Assembly: GCA_015222065.1 (NCBI GenBank)
Contig: JADFUQ010000314.1
Coordinates: 1 to 13,730 of the forward strand
From: Bacteroidota bacterium
GTDB taxonomy: Bacteria > Bacteroidota > Bacteroidia > Bacteroidales > VadinHA17
DNA length: 13,730 nt
Reading direction: 5' to 3'
A program made the translations under genes and the position numbers. Each line of letters opens with the position of its first letter. Position 1 is the first letter of the stretch. The notes below the pieces were generated by a model. The model was not told the origin of the DNA. It was given only the letters and a program-made list of their open reading frames with translations, and ran no database searches. This document shows positions 13,709 through 13,730 of this stretch, in pieces.

Positions 13709-13730
13709 TGGAATGCTGGAATACTGGAAT
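13709..13730 (+). repeat. TGGAATNN octamer tract, site 4 (cut by window end)
   Basis: TGGAATGC (13709-13716), TGGAATAC (13717-13724) and TGGAAT (13725-13730) lie in 8-nt phase and run off the window. They lie upstream of rfbB. Confidence 0.75.

Overview
The window (about 13.7 kb, AT-rich) looks like chromosomal core-genome DNA from a Bacteroidota bacterium, most likely of the order Bacteroidales or Marinilabiliales. Three things point there. DUF4270 and DUF4954 proteins sit beside glmS, together with a half-length GT5 'glycogen synthase'. The start sites lack Shine-Dalgarno sequences. The promoters that can be recognised fit the Bacteroidota pattern TTG-N~20-TAnnTTTG. I see no phage, transposase, CRISPR, tRNA or rRNA.

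Layout: (1) 180-2534 (+), a class A penicillin-binding protein with GT51 and transpeptidase domains. (2) 2535-2873, a convergent spacer holding a cytosine-free, purine-rich repeat tract. (3) 5942 to 2874 (-), a leftward cluster: a flippase-like membrane protein translationally coupled to the heptose-1-phosphate adenylyltransferase RfaE2, then the recombination ATPase RadA. (4) 5943-6184, a divergent control region with a clear promoter on each side and a 17-bp palindrome. (5) 6185-8297 (+), the short GT5 protein, followed 7 nt later by a DUF4270 lipoprotein. (6) 8298-8657, a 360-nt spacer made almost entirely of repeat 'words', including a 91-bp inverted repeat. (7) 8658-10493 (+), glmS. (8) 10618-12609 (+), a DUF4954 beta-helix protein. 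(9) 13676-12621 (-), rfbB, whose stop lies 11 nt from the DUF4954 stop.

Function: most genes serve the cell envelope. GlmS makes glucosamine-6-phosphate, the entry point to UDP-GlcNAc for peptidoglycan and lipid A. The penicillin-binding protein polymerises and cross-links peptidoglycan. RfaE2 makes a nucleotide-activated heptose and RfbB makes the 4-keto-6-deoxyglucose precursor of rhamnose-type sugars. The flippase-like protein, the DUF4270 lipoprotein and the DUF4954 protein have no established reaction. RadA is the DNA-repair exception.

The least explained part is the intergenic DNA. Nearly every spacer between transcription units, though not the one divergent promoter region, is a mosaic of short degenerate repeated words: TGGAATNN octamers in strict 8-nt phase, TTCTGCC heptamers, GTAACC/GGTTAC words, GGCAGTTGGCAATT words, TAACTTT words and a CGCAGAG/GCAAAG inverted repeat. 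The same families recur in both orientations in different spacers. This is the best candidate here for an undescribed sequence system.
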